This document shows positions 1 through 7,961 of a DNA stretch of 13,882 nt, piece by piece. The DNA comes from Willaertia magna (Eukaryota > Heterolobosea > Eutetramitea > Acrasida > Naegleriidae): contig CADWAF010004587.1 in the NCBI GenBank assembly GCA_902984215.1, positions 1 to 13,882 of the forward strand, given 5' to 3'. The position numbers and the translations under genes are program-made. The notes under the pieces were generated by a model. That model was not told where the DNA came from. It was given only the letters and a program-made list of their open reading frames with translations, and ran no database searches. Numbering within the stretch: the stretch's first letter is position 1; each line of letters opens with the position of its first letter.

Positions 1-412
1 ATATTTTATAAAAAATTAAACAGAAAATTGTAAATAACATACCAGTTAATAAAAAATGAAAATTTAAAGAACCAATAGCCGCAAATTTAATTAATTTATC
101 ATTCTGATCTAATTGCGGTAAATTTATTAATTTATTATTCTTTAACATTACATAATTTTGTGTTAAATAATTACATTGTCCATAAATAGAAGTTGCTGAA
201 ATGACATTATCATTTAAATGTAATATTTTTCTATTGTCTTCTTCTTGTACAATACGATATAATTTATTATTTTTTGTAATGATATATAGATTTGGAAATT
301 CCCAAATAATTTTATTAATTTCATTGTAATTTATGAAATCGGTTTGATTTTCATTGAAATTATTTAATAAAAAAGATTTTGTTTTATCGGAATAATCAAA
401 TATGCAGTTCAT
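1..412 (-). CDS. A0: RCC1-like family gene, 5' part only (exon 1 plus start of intron 1)
   Basis: Only exon 1 (412 down to 43, 370 nt) lies in the window; the GTATGT donor at 42 opens an intron that runs off the left edge. The ATG follows an A-run (AAAAAAAATG), as in every family member. The product starts MNCIFDYSDKTKSF and ends LLTG at the phase 1 donor. The exon is the same length as exon 1 of C2 and aligns with it along its whole length, and it has no internal stop. What is seen is the N-terminal third of a divergent RCC1-like propeller. Membership is inferred from the downstream exons of the paralogs, which carry the clearer RCC1 motifs. Its normal upstream flank is missing: the ATG is joined in frame to the end of pseudogene B'1. 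Whether the rest of the gene is intact cannot be seen. Confidence 0.75.
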   Translation of the reverse strand, partial: MNCIFDYSDKTKSFLLNNFNENQTDFINYNEINKIIWEFPNLYIITKNNKLYRIVQEEDNRKILHLNDNVISATSIYGQCNYLTQNYVMLKNNKLINLPQLDQNDKLIKFAAIGSLNFHFLLTGMLFTIFCLIFYKI

Positions 413-1685
413 TTTTTTTGAAATCTTTTTATTATTTTTACACAAAATAATTCCTCTAACAGATTGCGTTTGAAGTTGAATACCCATCCCAATCACTTCA
501 TCTTCTCTTTCACCAAATTTACCAATCCATTTATCCAAATTACAATCAATCTCAGTTAAAAATTCTTCATTTCTTTTCACTGGATATGCATTTTCTCCAT
601 TATTATAATAATCTTGTTTACAACAATTTAAAATTGTATTATTTTCTGTTAATAAATAGGTATTATATCCACCAAAGTACACTTTTGTATTTATTAATGC
701 CATTTAATTCTAATTTTGTTAATCCAATACAACTAAGATAAGCGACAGTTGAGTTATAATTCTTTCCAAGTTGACCACTTTGTAAAATAAATATTGTAAT
801 ACTGTAATATATAAATACTTACTCATTAAATTGTATTAAAATATTAAGCAAATAATAATAACATACTTGTTAAATAAACAGTATGAAAATAACCACAATC
901 AAATTGTTTCACATTTCCTTTTAATTGTTCTATCAATGTGAATTCATGTAACTCAGATGAATTATTTTCAGTTCCAATATTCATATAACAATTATATCCA
1001 CTACCTAAACAGAATTAATTAATACCTATTTATAAAGTGACAATTAAAATATTTAAATGTTTATTCTTAATAAATAGTAAAACTTACCATAACAATTACC
1101 ATTTTCACATCTTAAAATTGCAAATAAATGTCCACATTTAATAATTTTACTTTCTAATTTATCTAATTTTGTTTGTCTTTCAAATTAAGTTAAATTATCA
1201 TTAGTAACATCATAACCTAACACACCATTCACATTTTCACCATAAATGAATAATTTTCCCTTTTCTATTTTATTATTTTATGAAATATATAACACAAGTC
1301 ATTACAATATTTTTAAACATAAATTACCCAATAATAATCAAAAAACAGACACTTACCAGTCAATAAAAACGCAATCTTTTGCACCTCCAGTTGATAACTT
1401 GACAAATTGATCATCCAAATCAATTTGAGGTAAACCTACAACGCCAGTTGGTAAATATGCTTTATCTTTTGTTAAAACGTTTTTTGCAATAAAATTTACA
1501 GTAATATCAATAATATTTTCTTCACTTAAGAGACTTGCAGTGTAATTAGATAAAATAAGTTGATATCCTTTATTGTTTTTAGTGACATAATATAAATCTA
1601 AAGATTCACTACAAATATTTTTCACATTTTCAATTTCTTTAAAATTTGTAATCATTCCTTCGTTTTTTAGGATGCTTATGATCAT
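413..1685 (-). pseudogene. B'1: decayed RCC1-like paralog fused in frame to A0
   Basis: Exons recognisable by alignment to B7 are e1 1685-1357, e2 1264-1088, e3 1004-867 and e5 777 down to about 425. Several lesions are visible. (1) The N-terminal part of exon 1 is missing; homology to B7 starts near 1669. (2) A 2-nt deletion near the end of exon 1 shifts the frame, so the reading frame ends in CVFIDW and stops at the donor. (3) There is an in-frame TAA at 1187-1185 in exon 2, where paralogs have AAA after ACT. (4) The 37-nt microexon 4 is gone except for about 10 nt before its donor (near 826). (5) A 2-nt deletion near 675 in exon 5 breaks the conserved SVLCGGYNT segment. (6) The last ~28 codons are deleted and the frame runs into the ATG of A0. 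The first-intron and second-intron splice sites are still GT-AG. A functional full-length product is very unlikely. Confidence 0.85.
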
Positions 1686-2121
1686 GTATATACAAAAGTA
1701 TTTTATTATCTCTTAGGATTCCAAGATTGTAAAAATTAACACAAATAAAAAAAAGCCTTATAGATTTCAAAATTTTAATTTTTTTAAAATCACGATTTTG
1801 GCAAACTGTAAATTTGAAATTTACACAGTTTAAAAATTAACTTTAAAAGAATGATTAAATATTTTTGTAAGAAATATTCTCTCTAAAGTTAAAATTTCTT
1901 ATTTTTTTTATTTCAAGTTAAGGCGTTCAGCCTAGTTGTGCTGCCAAAATTTTGCCTGATACCAGTAATTAAATGGAGGACAACACTCTGTTGATAAGGA
2001 AATTTTTGCCCGCCTTTTGCCAATTCATTTTATTGAGAACAACCTGTTTTTTTGGGTAACGTGATTAAATGATTTTAGAGAAAAAATTTACCACTGTGAA
2101 AATTTTTCTAGGTTTTCTCAC
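1686..2121. other. Intergenic region between divergent B'1 and C2, no gene seen
   Basis: No family exon and no open frame beyond about 28 codons (an ATG at about 1974) can be supported here. The left part (about 1730-1900) is AT-rich and full of inverted repeats. The centre (about 1920-2060) is noticeably richer in G+C than the rest of the window, with several copies of TTTTGCC. The equivalent interval in unit II has been reduced to almost nothing (B'X ends near 7886 and the C5 element begins at 7888), so this is the only copy of this spacer in the window. Confidence 0.6.
1837..1892. repeat. Imperfect inverted repeat / hairpin
   Basis: The outer arms TTAACTTTA (1837-1845) and TAAAGTTAA (1884-1892) are perfect 9-nt complements. 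The inner arms AATATTT (1858-1864) and AAATATT (1872-1878) close a 7-nt loop. A second imperfect palindrome (AAACTGTAAATTT against AAATTTACACAGTTT) sits just upstream at about 1803-1832. In DNA this AT-rich such structures can arise by chance, so function is not claimed. Confidence 0.5.
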
Positions 2122-2193
2122 CCTTTGATGGTTTACAGGTTTAAGGTAAATATGGCGACGGTTAATCGTAAAAAATAAAAATTAAAAAAAAAA
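2122..2193 (+). promoter_or_regulatory. Conserved upstream element of C2 (putative promoter/5' UTR)
   Basis: This 72-bp stretch matches the 74 bp directly before C5 (7888-7961). The shared core reads CCTTTGAT, then GTT.ACA, then GGTTTAAGGTAAA, and ends in an A-rich run abutting the ATG. In unit II it is all that remains of the spacer, so it may be enough for expression. Transcription start is not known. Some of the similarity is simply recent duplication. Confidence 0.45.
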
Positions 2194-3586
2194 ATGAATT
2201 GTGTATTTGAATATTCCGATAAAACAAATTCTTTTATTAATTTCAATGAAAATCAAAACAGTTTCTTAAATTACAATAATGAAATTAATAAAATTATTTG
2301 TGAATTTCCTAATCTTTTTTTTATTACAAAAAATAATAAATTTTATCGTGTCGATCTAAAAGAAGAAGAAGAAGGAAAAGCAATATTAGAAAAAGAAAAT
2401 GTCATTTCTGCAACTTCTGCATTTAGTAATTATAATTATTTAACACAAAATCATGTTATTTTAAAGAATAATAATTTAATTGATTTACCACAATTAGATC
2501 AAGATGATAAATTTGTTAATTTTGTGACTACTGGCGATTTATCTTGTTGTTTTTTATTAACTGGTAAGTTGTTTACAATTATATTTTTATGGGTTTTATA
2601 AAATGTTATAGAAAGAGGAAAAGTTTATTTTCACGGTATTAATGTTTACGGTATTTTTGGTTGTACAACTTTACAAAAAGATGAAAAAGTTACCAGTTTT
2701 GTAAAGCACACAGAATTAGAAGAGAAAATTACAAGTAAAATTGTTGAAATTAAATGTGGATATACATTTTGTGTTATAAGATGTGAAAATGGTGATTGTC
2801 ACGGTATGTGTATCATTTTATTAGTTTATAATTTTAAATTATTATATTTTAAATAATTATATTTTAAAAATAGGAAGTGGATACAATTATTATGTGAATA
2901 TGGGAATTACAACAAAGAAAGAATTACATGAATTTACATTATTAAAAGAAATTGAAGGAAAAGTAAAACAATATGGTTGTGGACATTTTAGTTGTGCCTT
3001 TTTAACATGTAAGTTTTTATTTAGTTATAAAATTATTTATTTACAATAACATCAAGTTGATGGAGATATTTATGTTTGTGGAAAGCAAACCGAGTAAGTT
3101 GTAACATATTAATTAAATGTTTAATTATTAAATATTTTATTGTAAATAAACAGTGGACAATTTGGGACACAATTTCCGTTAAGCAGTGGTCTTGGTATTC
3201 CATTAACAAAATTAGAATTAAATGGAATAAATAAATTTAAAAGTGTCATGTGTAGTGGACATTATTCCACTTTTTTAACAGAAAATAATACAATTTTATG
3301 TTGTAACCATAGTTTTGCGCAACAAGGGTATTATTTTCCAATTAAAACAAAAGAAGAATATTTTTTTGAAATTGATTGTAATTTAAATAATTTTATTGGC
3401 AGATTTGGAGAAAAGAAAAATGAAATTATTGAAATTGGAATTCAAATTAATGGAAGTAAGGTAATGAGGGGTATTGTTTTGTGCAAAGAGTTTGGACTAA
3501 GTAAGAGTTTAAATTATTTTGTTAATAATTTGAAAAGTATTATTGAAAGCAAACATTTATCTGATATGAATTTGTGTTTTCATTAA
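2194..3586 (+). CDS. C2: intact RCC1-like protein with truncated BTB start, 388 aa
   Basis: Exons are 2194-2563, 2612-2803, 2874-3008, 3057-3093 and 3154-3586. Joined they give 1167 nt with no internal stop. Introns are 48, 70, 48 and 60 nt, GT-AG, phases 1, 1, 1 and 2. The ATG sits after a run of eleven A's. Residues 1-123 are a divergent N-terminal part. RCC1-type blade signatures follow: GKVYFHGINVYGIFG (about 126-140), a CHGSGYN turn at the exon 2/3 joint, and DGDIYVCGKQTDGQFGT at about 234-250, built across the 37-nt microexon. Residues 360-388 contain SKSLNYFVNNLK and end LSDMNLCFH. The LSD motif is the usual opening of a BTB/POZ domain, but the stop follows at once. Length fits about seven ~50-residue blades. 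Such proteins normally bind protein partners; the partner here is unknown. It is convergent with A3. C5 is its duplicate. Confidence 0.85.
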
Positions 3587-3963
3587 TTATTGTTTAAAAT
3601 GATTATTATACAGCCTTACTTTTAATAAAAGGTGAATAACATTTATCGATACAATTTTTATAGTGATAAATGCCTTTTTGGGGATGAACGAATTTTAATT
3701 AAATATAATTAATTTTTTATAATAGGAATGTTCTTTTTGGAAAAAAATATTTTTGAAAATTGACGATAACTTAGGAATTATTTCTTTTTAAATTTTAAAA
3801 ACAAATAAAAAGGCAAAAAATTTAAAACAGTTTTAATAAAAGTTACTTTATTATTTAGGGCATGTTTAAATAACTTTATCATTTACCGACGGTCATTTAA
3901 TTTGAGGAAAAGAGTGAAATGATTCTAATATGTTCTATTTTAATAATTGTATAAACAATAATA
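3587..3963. other. Convergent 3' intergenic region between C2 and A3
   Basis: There is no gene here. It is the shared downstream region of two convergent genes and should hold both polyadenylation regions; AATAAA-like strings occur on both strands but are expected in such AT-rich DNA. It is well conserved with 9346-9689, including a CTTTTAATAAAAG palindrome at about 3616. It contains about 86 bp (3683-3768) absent from unit II. Confidence 0.65.
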
Positions 3964-5437
3964 TTAATTAAAAATCAAATTAATATCTGATAAATTTTGA
4001 TTTTCAATTAAACGTTTTAAATTATTAACATAATAATTTAAACTCTTACTTTGTCTAAAATCTTTACACAAAATAATTCCTCTCATTACCTTACTTCCAT
4101 TAATTTGAATTCCAATTTCAATAATTTCATTTTTCTTTCCTCCAAATCTTCCAATATAACTATTTAAATTACAATCAACTTCAATAAATGAATTGTTCTT
4201 CTTTTTAATTGGAATATCATACTCTTGTTGTGCTACACCTTTATTACAACATAAAATTGTATTAGTTTCAGTTAAAAAAGTGGAATGATATCCATTACAC
4301 ATTACACTTTTAAATTTACTTATTCCATTTAATTTTAATTTTGTTAATGGAACACCAAGACCACCATTTAATGGAAATTCTGTTCCAAATTGTCCGCTTT
4401 TTTATTATTTACAAAAAAAATCAATAAAATTTACAATTATAAAATAATATTATAACTTACTTGTCCTGTTTTCCACAAACATAAATATCTCCATCAACTA
4501 ATTGTTTTTACAAATAAATAAAGTAAATTATAATATTTAATTAACAATATAAATAAATTTGTATTGTAATAAACAACTTACATGTTAAAAAGGCACTACT
4601 AAAATGTCCACAACCATATTGTTTAACTTTATCTTTTAATAATGTAAATTCGCTTAATTCATCTATTGTTGTAATTCCCATATCTTTATAATAATTATAT
4701 CCACTTCCTTTTTTTTGTAATAATTTATAAATATAATTGTAATAAAATTGTAAATAAATTATACATAATTATTTAATAAATAATTAAAAATAAATTATAA
4801 ACTAATAAAATTATATACTTACCATAACAATCACCATTTTCACATCTAATAACACAAAATGAATATCCACATTTAATGTCAACAATTTTACTTGTAATTT
4901 TCTCTTCCAGTTCAGTGTGTTTTACAAAACTGGTAATTTCATCATTGTTTTTCATAGTTTTACAACCAAATATACCATAAGTATTAATTCCGTAAAAATA
5001 AACCTTTCCCTTTTCTATTCATTTAATTTATTACAGTTTTGTAAAGTGGACAATAAAATTGTAAACAACATACCAGTCAATAAAAAACAACAAGTTAAAT
5101 CACCAGGTGTTACAAAATGAATAATTTTATCATCTTGATCTAATTGTGGTAAATCATTTAATTTTTTTCTATTTAAAACAACATGATCTTGTGTTAAATA
5201 ATTACAAGTTGCAAAAATTACAGTTGCTGAAATTACATTCTCATTTACAAATATTAATTTTCCTTCTTTTAAATCGACACGATAAAATTTATTATTTTTT
5301 GTAATGACATAAAGATCAGGATATTCACAAATAATTTTATTAATTTCTTTGTGATTCATGAAATGGGTTTGATTTTCATTGAAGTTATTTAATAAAAAAG
5401 ATTTTGTTTTGTCGGAATATTCAAAAAGGCAATCCAT
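3964..5437 (-). CDS. A3: intact RCC1-like protein with truncated BTB start, 383 aa
   Basis: Exons on the minus strand are 5437-5074, 5014-4823, 4707-4582, 4497-4461 and 4396-3964. The 1152-nt joined frame is open. Introns are 59, 115, 84 and 64 nt, all GT-AG in phases 1, 1, 1 and 2, at the same places as in C2 and B7. The start follows CCAAAAAAATGG. The product opens MDCLFEYSDKTKSF. Exon 2 carries GKVYFYGINTYGIFG and CGYSFCVIRCENGDCYG, which are RCC1 blade strands. Microexon 4 encodes DGDIYVCGKQD, followed by NGQFGTEFPL in exon 5. The C-terminus is SKSLNYYVNNLKRLIENQN then LSDINLIFN and stop, again the first strand of a BTB domain only. Exon 3 is three codons shorter than in C2. It is convergent with C2. 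Its unit II duplicate is A6. The role is inferred only from the fold: a protein-binding beta-propeller. Confidence 0.85.
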
Positions 5438-5622
5438 TTTTTTGGTATTTTTTTAAATTAAAATTTTATTAACTGTGAATTAGCATCTGTTGATTGTAAA
5501 ATAAACTATGTTTACGTCTAACTTGATAGTTTAATAACTACCATATATTATTTTTGAGACATTTAGTGTTCCTTTGTTGCAAAATATTTACGTTATTAAA
5601 AAACAGTTATACAAATTACAAT

Positions 5623-6969
5623 TTATTGTAAATAAATAAAAATATCCGATAAACTTCCTGCCTTAATAACATTCTCTAATTTTTCTTCAAAAAAACTTAA
5701 ACTTTTGCTCTTCTTATTATTTTTACACAAAATAATTCCTCTAACAGATTGCATTTGAAGTTGAATACCCATATCAATCACTTCATCTTCTCTTTCTCCA
5801 AATTTGCCAATCCATTTATCCAAATTACAATCAACTTCAATAAAATATTCTTCTTTTCTTTTTACTGGAAAAGTACATTCTTCTTCTTGTTTACAACAAT
5901 TTAATATATTATTATTTTCTGTTAATAAAAATGTATTATACCCACCACAAAGTACACTTTTATATTTATTGTAACCATTTAATTCTAATTTTGTTAATCC
6001 AATACAACTAAGATGGGCAACAGCTGTGTCATAATTCTTTCCAAGTTGACCGCTTTTTATAAAAATTAAAAGTTGGTAAATAAATACAAATAAAATAACT
6101 TACTCATTAAATTTTCCAGTGAAATAAACCTCACCATTTTCTGAATTACAAATTGTTACATAATTAATTTTTTTACAACTTACTTGTTAAATAAACAGTA
6201 TGAAAATAACCACAATCAAATTGTTTTACTTTTCCTTTTAATTGTTCTAATAAAGTGAATTCACGCAATTCAGATGAATTACCTTCAATTCCAATATTCT
6301 TATAACAATTATATCCACTACCTGTTGTTGTATAGGTTATATCAATTTTAAAAAATAAATATAATTTAATACATTACTTACCATAACAATCACCATTTTC
6401 ACATCTTAAAACTGCAAATAAATATCCACATTTAATTTCAACAATTTTACTTTCTAATTTTTCCAATTTTGTTTGCTTTTCAAATTTAGTCAATTTCTTA
6501 ACGTCACAACCAAATACACCATTTACATTTTCTCCATGAATAAATATTTTTCCCTTTTCTAGTAATTTTTATAAATTCATTATTTTGACAAATTAAATTT
6601 TGTAAATTAATTTTTTTTTGTAATTTTTTTTGTAAAGCATTACAATTGTAATTAAAATTTACACACTTACCAGTCAATAAAAAAGCAAATTTTTTTGAAG
6701 CACCAGTTGATAACTTGACAAATTTATCATCCAAATCAATTTCTGGTAAATCTACAGTATCTGAAGTTAAATAAACTTTATCTCTTGTCAATATATTTTT
6801 TTCACCAAAATTTACATAATTTATTATTTTTTGTAATGAAATATACATTTGGAAATTCCCAAATAATTTTATTAATTTCATTGTAATTTATGAAATCGGT
6901 TTGATTTTCATTGAAATTATTTAATAAAAAAGATTTTGTTTTATCGGAATAATCAAATATGCAGTTCAT
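5623..6969 (-). pseudogene. B4: RCC1-like paralog with hybrid, out-of-frame exon 1
   Basis: Exons 2-5 are intact and open: 6558-6382, 6184-6321 (read 6321-6184), 6140-6104 (microexon, 37 nt) and 6052-5623. Introns 2-4 are 60, 43 and 51 nt, GT-AG. Exon 1 (6969-6671, 299 nt) is a chimera. Its 5' half (6969-6816) is A0 sequence beginning MNCIFDYSDKTKSF, and its 3' half (6815-6671) is B sequence (VNFGEKNILTRDKVYL...). The two halves are in different frames, so translation from the A0-type ATG stops a few codons after the junction. An ATG at 6881 is in the B frame and could give a shortened protein without the normal N-terminus, but it is not the first ATG. The C-terminus ends AGSLSDIFIYLQ. With exons 2-5 undamaged, the lesion looks young. 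I call it a pseudogene, though a truncated functional product is possible. Confidence 0.75.
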
Positions 6970-7146
6970 TTTTTTTTGTAATCTTTTTTTGTGTTGTCTC
7001 TATGTTATTCACAGCAACACAACTTGCAGGCGTATGGTGATTCTTAAGCAATTTTATAAAATATATTTAAATATATAATTCTAACTGGTTCTTTATAATT
7101 TTTGATACATAAGTATTTAATTACTGCAAATAAATATTAAATTGAC
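6970..7146. other. Former 5' flank of the A0 copy in unit II
   Basis: This 177-bp stretch lies upstream of the A0-type ATG at 6969 and ends where B'X exon 5 breaks off. It shows what probably once separated A0 from B'; in unit I the equivalent is deleted. It holds a perfect ATATATTTAAATATAT palindrome (7061-7076) and an 8-bp inverted repeat TTGTGTTG/CAACACAA (6989-6996, 7015-7022). No coding potential is seen. Confidence 0.5.
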
Positions 7147-7886
7147 ACCACAAAGTACACTTTTGTATTTATTAATGCCATTTAATTCTAATTTTGTTAA
7201 TCCAATACAACTAAGATAAGAAACAGTTGAGTCGTAATTCTTTTCAAGTTGACCACTTTGTAAAACAATTATTGTAATACTGTAATATATAAATACTTAC
7301 TTATCAAATTTTCCAGTGACATAAACTTCACGATTATCTATTAATTAATTACAAATACATTAAATAGTTAATTATTAATAATATTAAAAACTGTTTACAA
7401 TCAAAAAAAGAACTTACTTGTTAAATAAACAGTATGAAAATAACCATAATCAAATTGTTTCATTTTTCCTTTTAATTGTTCTATCAATGTGAATTCATGT
7501 AATTCTGATGAATTACCCTCAGTTCCAATATTCATGTCATAATTATATCCACTTCCTAATAAATGTTTATTCTTAATAAATAGTAAAACTTGCCATAACA
7601 ATTACCATTTTCACATCTTAAAATTGCAAATAAATGTCAATTTGCGGTAAATCTACAACGAGCACTGACCTATGTTTTTTAGTTCAAATCAATTAAAAAG
7701 CATCGAAATCAAACAACACTCAACGCCAGTTGGTAAATACGCTTTATCTTTTGTTAAAACGTTTTTTCCACTAAAATTTACAGTAATATCAATAATATTT
7801 TCTTCACTTAAGAGACTTGCAGTGATATCCTTTATTATTTTTAGTGACATAATATAAATCTAAAGATTCACTACAAATATTTTTTT
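7147..7886 (-). pseudogene. B'X: heavily deleted RCC1-like paralog remnant
   Basis: It is the sister of B'1, with near-identical exon 5 start and intron 4. Recognisable pieces on the minus strand are an exon 1 fragment (about 7886-7637, interrupted), the last ~40 nt of exon 2 (up to about 7596), a complete exon 3, a complete 37-nt microexon 4 (encoding NREVYVTGKFD) and the first ~109 nt of exon 5 (7255-7147). Exon 5 breaks off after LCG and meets a stop within ten codons. About 290 bp joining exon 1 to exon 2 are missing, with a TC microhomology at 7637-7638. Exon 1 has a ~20-bp internal deletion (near 7825) and a 60-bp insertion. The exon 2 donor is GCAAGT where B'1 has GTAAGT. No functional product is expected. 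Confidence 0.85.
7656..7725. mobile_element. 60-bp insertion flanked by 5-bp target duplication in B'X exon 1
   Basis: CAACG occurs at 7656-7660 and again at 7721-7725, bracketing 60 bp (7661-7720) unrelated to the gene family. B'1 has the uninterrupted site with a single CAACG at 1439-1443, so the empty site is known. The ends (AGCACTG and, reversed, AGTGTTG) match only weakly as terminal inverted repeats. It may be a tiny non-autonomous element or filler DNA from a break repair. Confidence 0.5.
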
Positions 7887-7887
7887 G

Positions 7888-7961
7888 CCTTTGATAGTTG
7901 ACAAGGTTTAAGGTAAAAAGGGCAGCAGTGTGAAAAATAAAATTAAATAAATTAAAAAAAA
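7888..7961 (+). promoter_or_regulatory. Conserved upstream element of C5 (putative promoter/5' UTR)
   Basis: It is the duplicate of 2122-2193: CCTTTGAT, GTTGACA, GGTTTAAGGTAAA and an A-rich run to the ATG. It abuts the broken end of B'X, so no other upstream spacer survives. If C5 is expressed, its control signals lie here or within the pseudogene. Confidence 0.45.

Larger units (their letters stand above)
259..6815. repeat. Tandem duplication unit I (A0- B'- C+ A- B-)
   Basis: The unit runs from the middle of A0 exon 1 to the middle of B4 exon 1. Every gene in it has its counterpart in the same order and orientation in unit II: A0/A0 remnant, B'1/B'X, C2/C5, A3/A6 and B4/B7. Spacers are also shared, notably the C-A convergent region. 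The length difference of about 0.9 kb from unit II is explained mainly by deletions in B'X and its upstream spacer. Confidence 0.8.

Noticed and set aside
1973..2060. Short frame of about 28 codons starting MEDNTLLIRK
   Set aside because: Too short, no homology recognised, no counterpart in unit II.
4773..4955. Stand-alone 60-codon gene
   Set aside because: It is the end of A3 exon 2 read through the GTAAGT donor into intron 2.
4917..5120. Plus-strand frame of 67 codons
   Set aside because: It is antisense to A3 exon 1, intron 1 and exon 2, has no family similarity, and has no match kept in the A6 duplicate.
7672..7857. Plus-strand frame of 61 codons
   Set aside because: It is antisense to the B'X exon 1 fragment and starts inside the 60-bp insertion; a by-product of AT-rich sequence.
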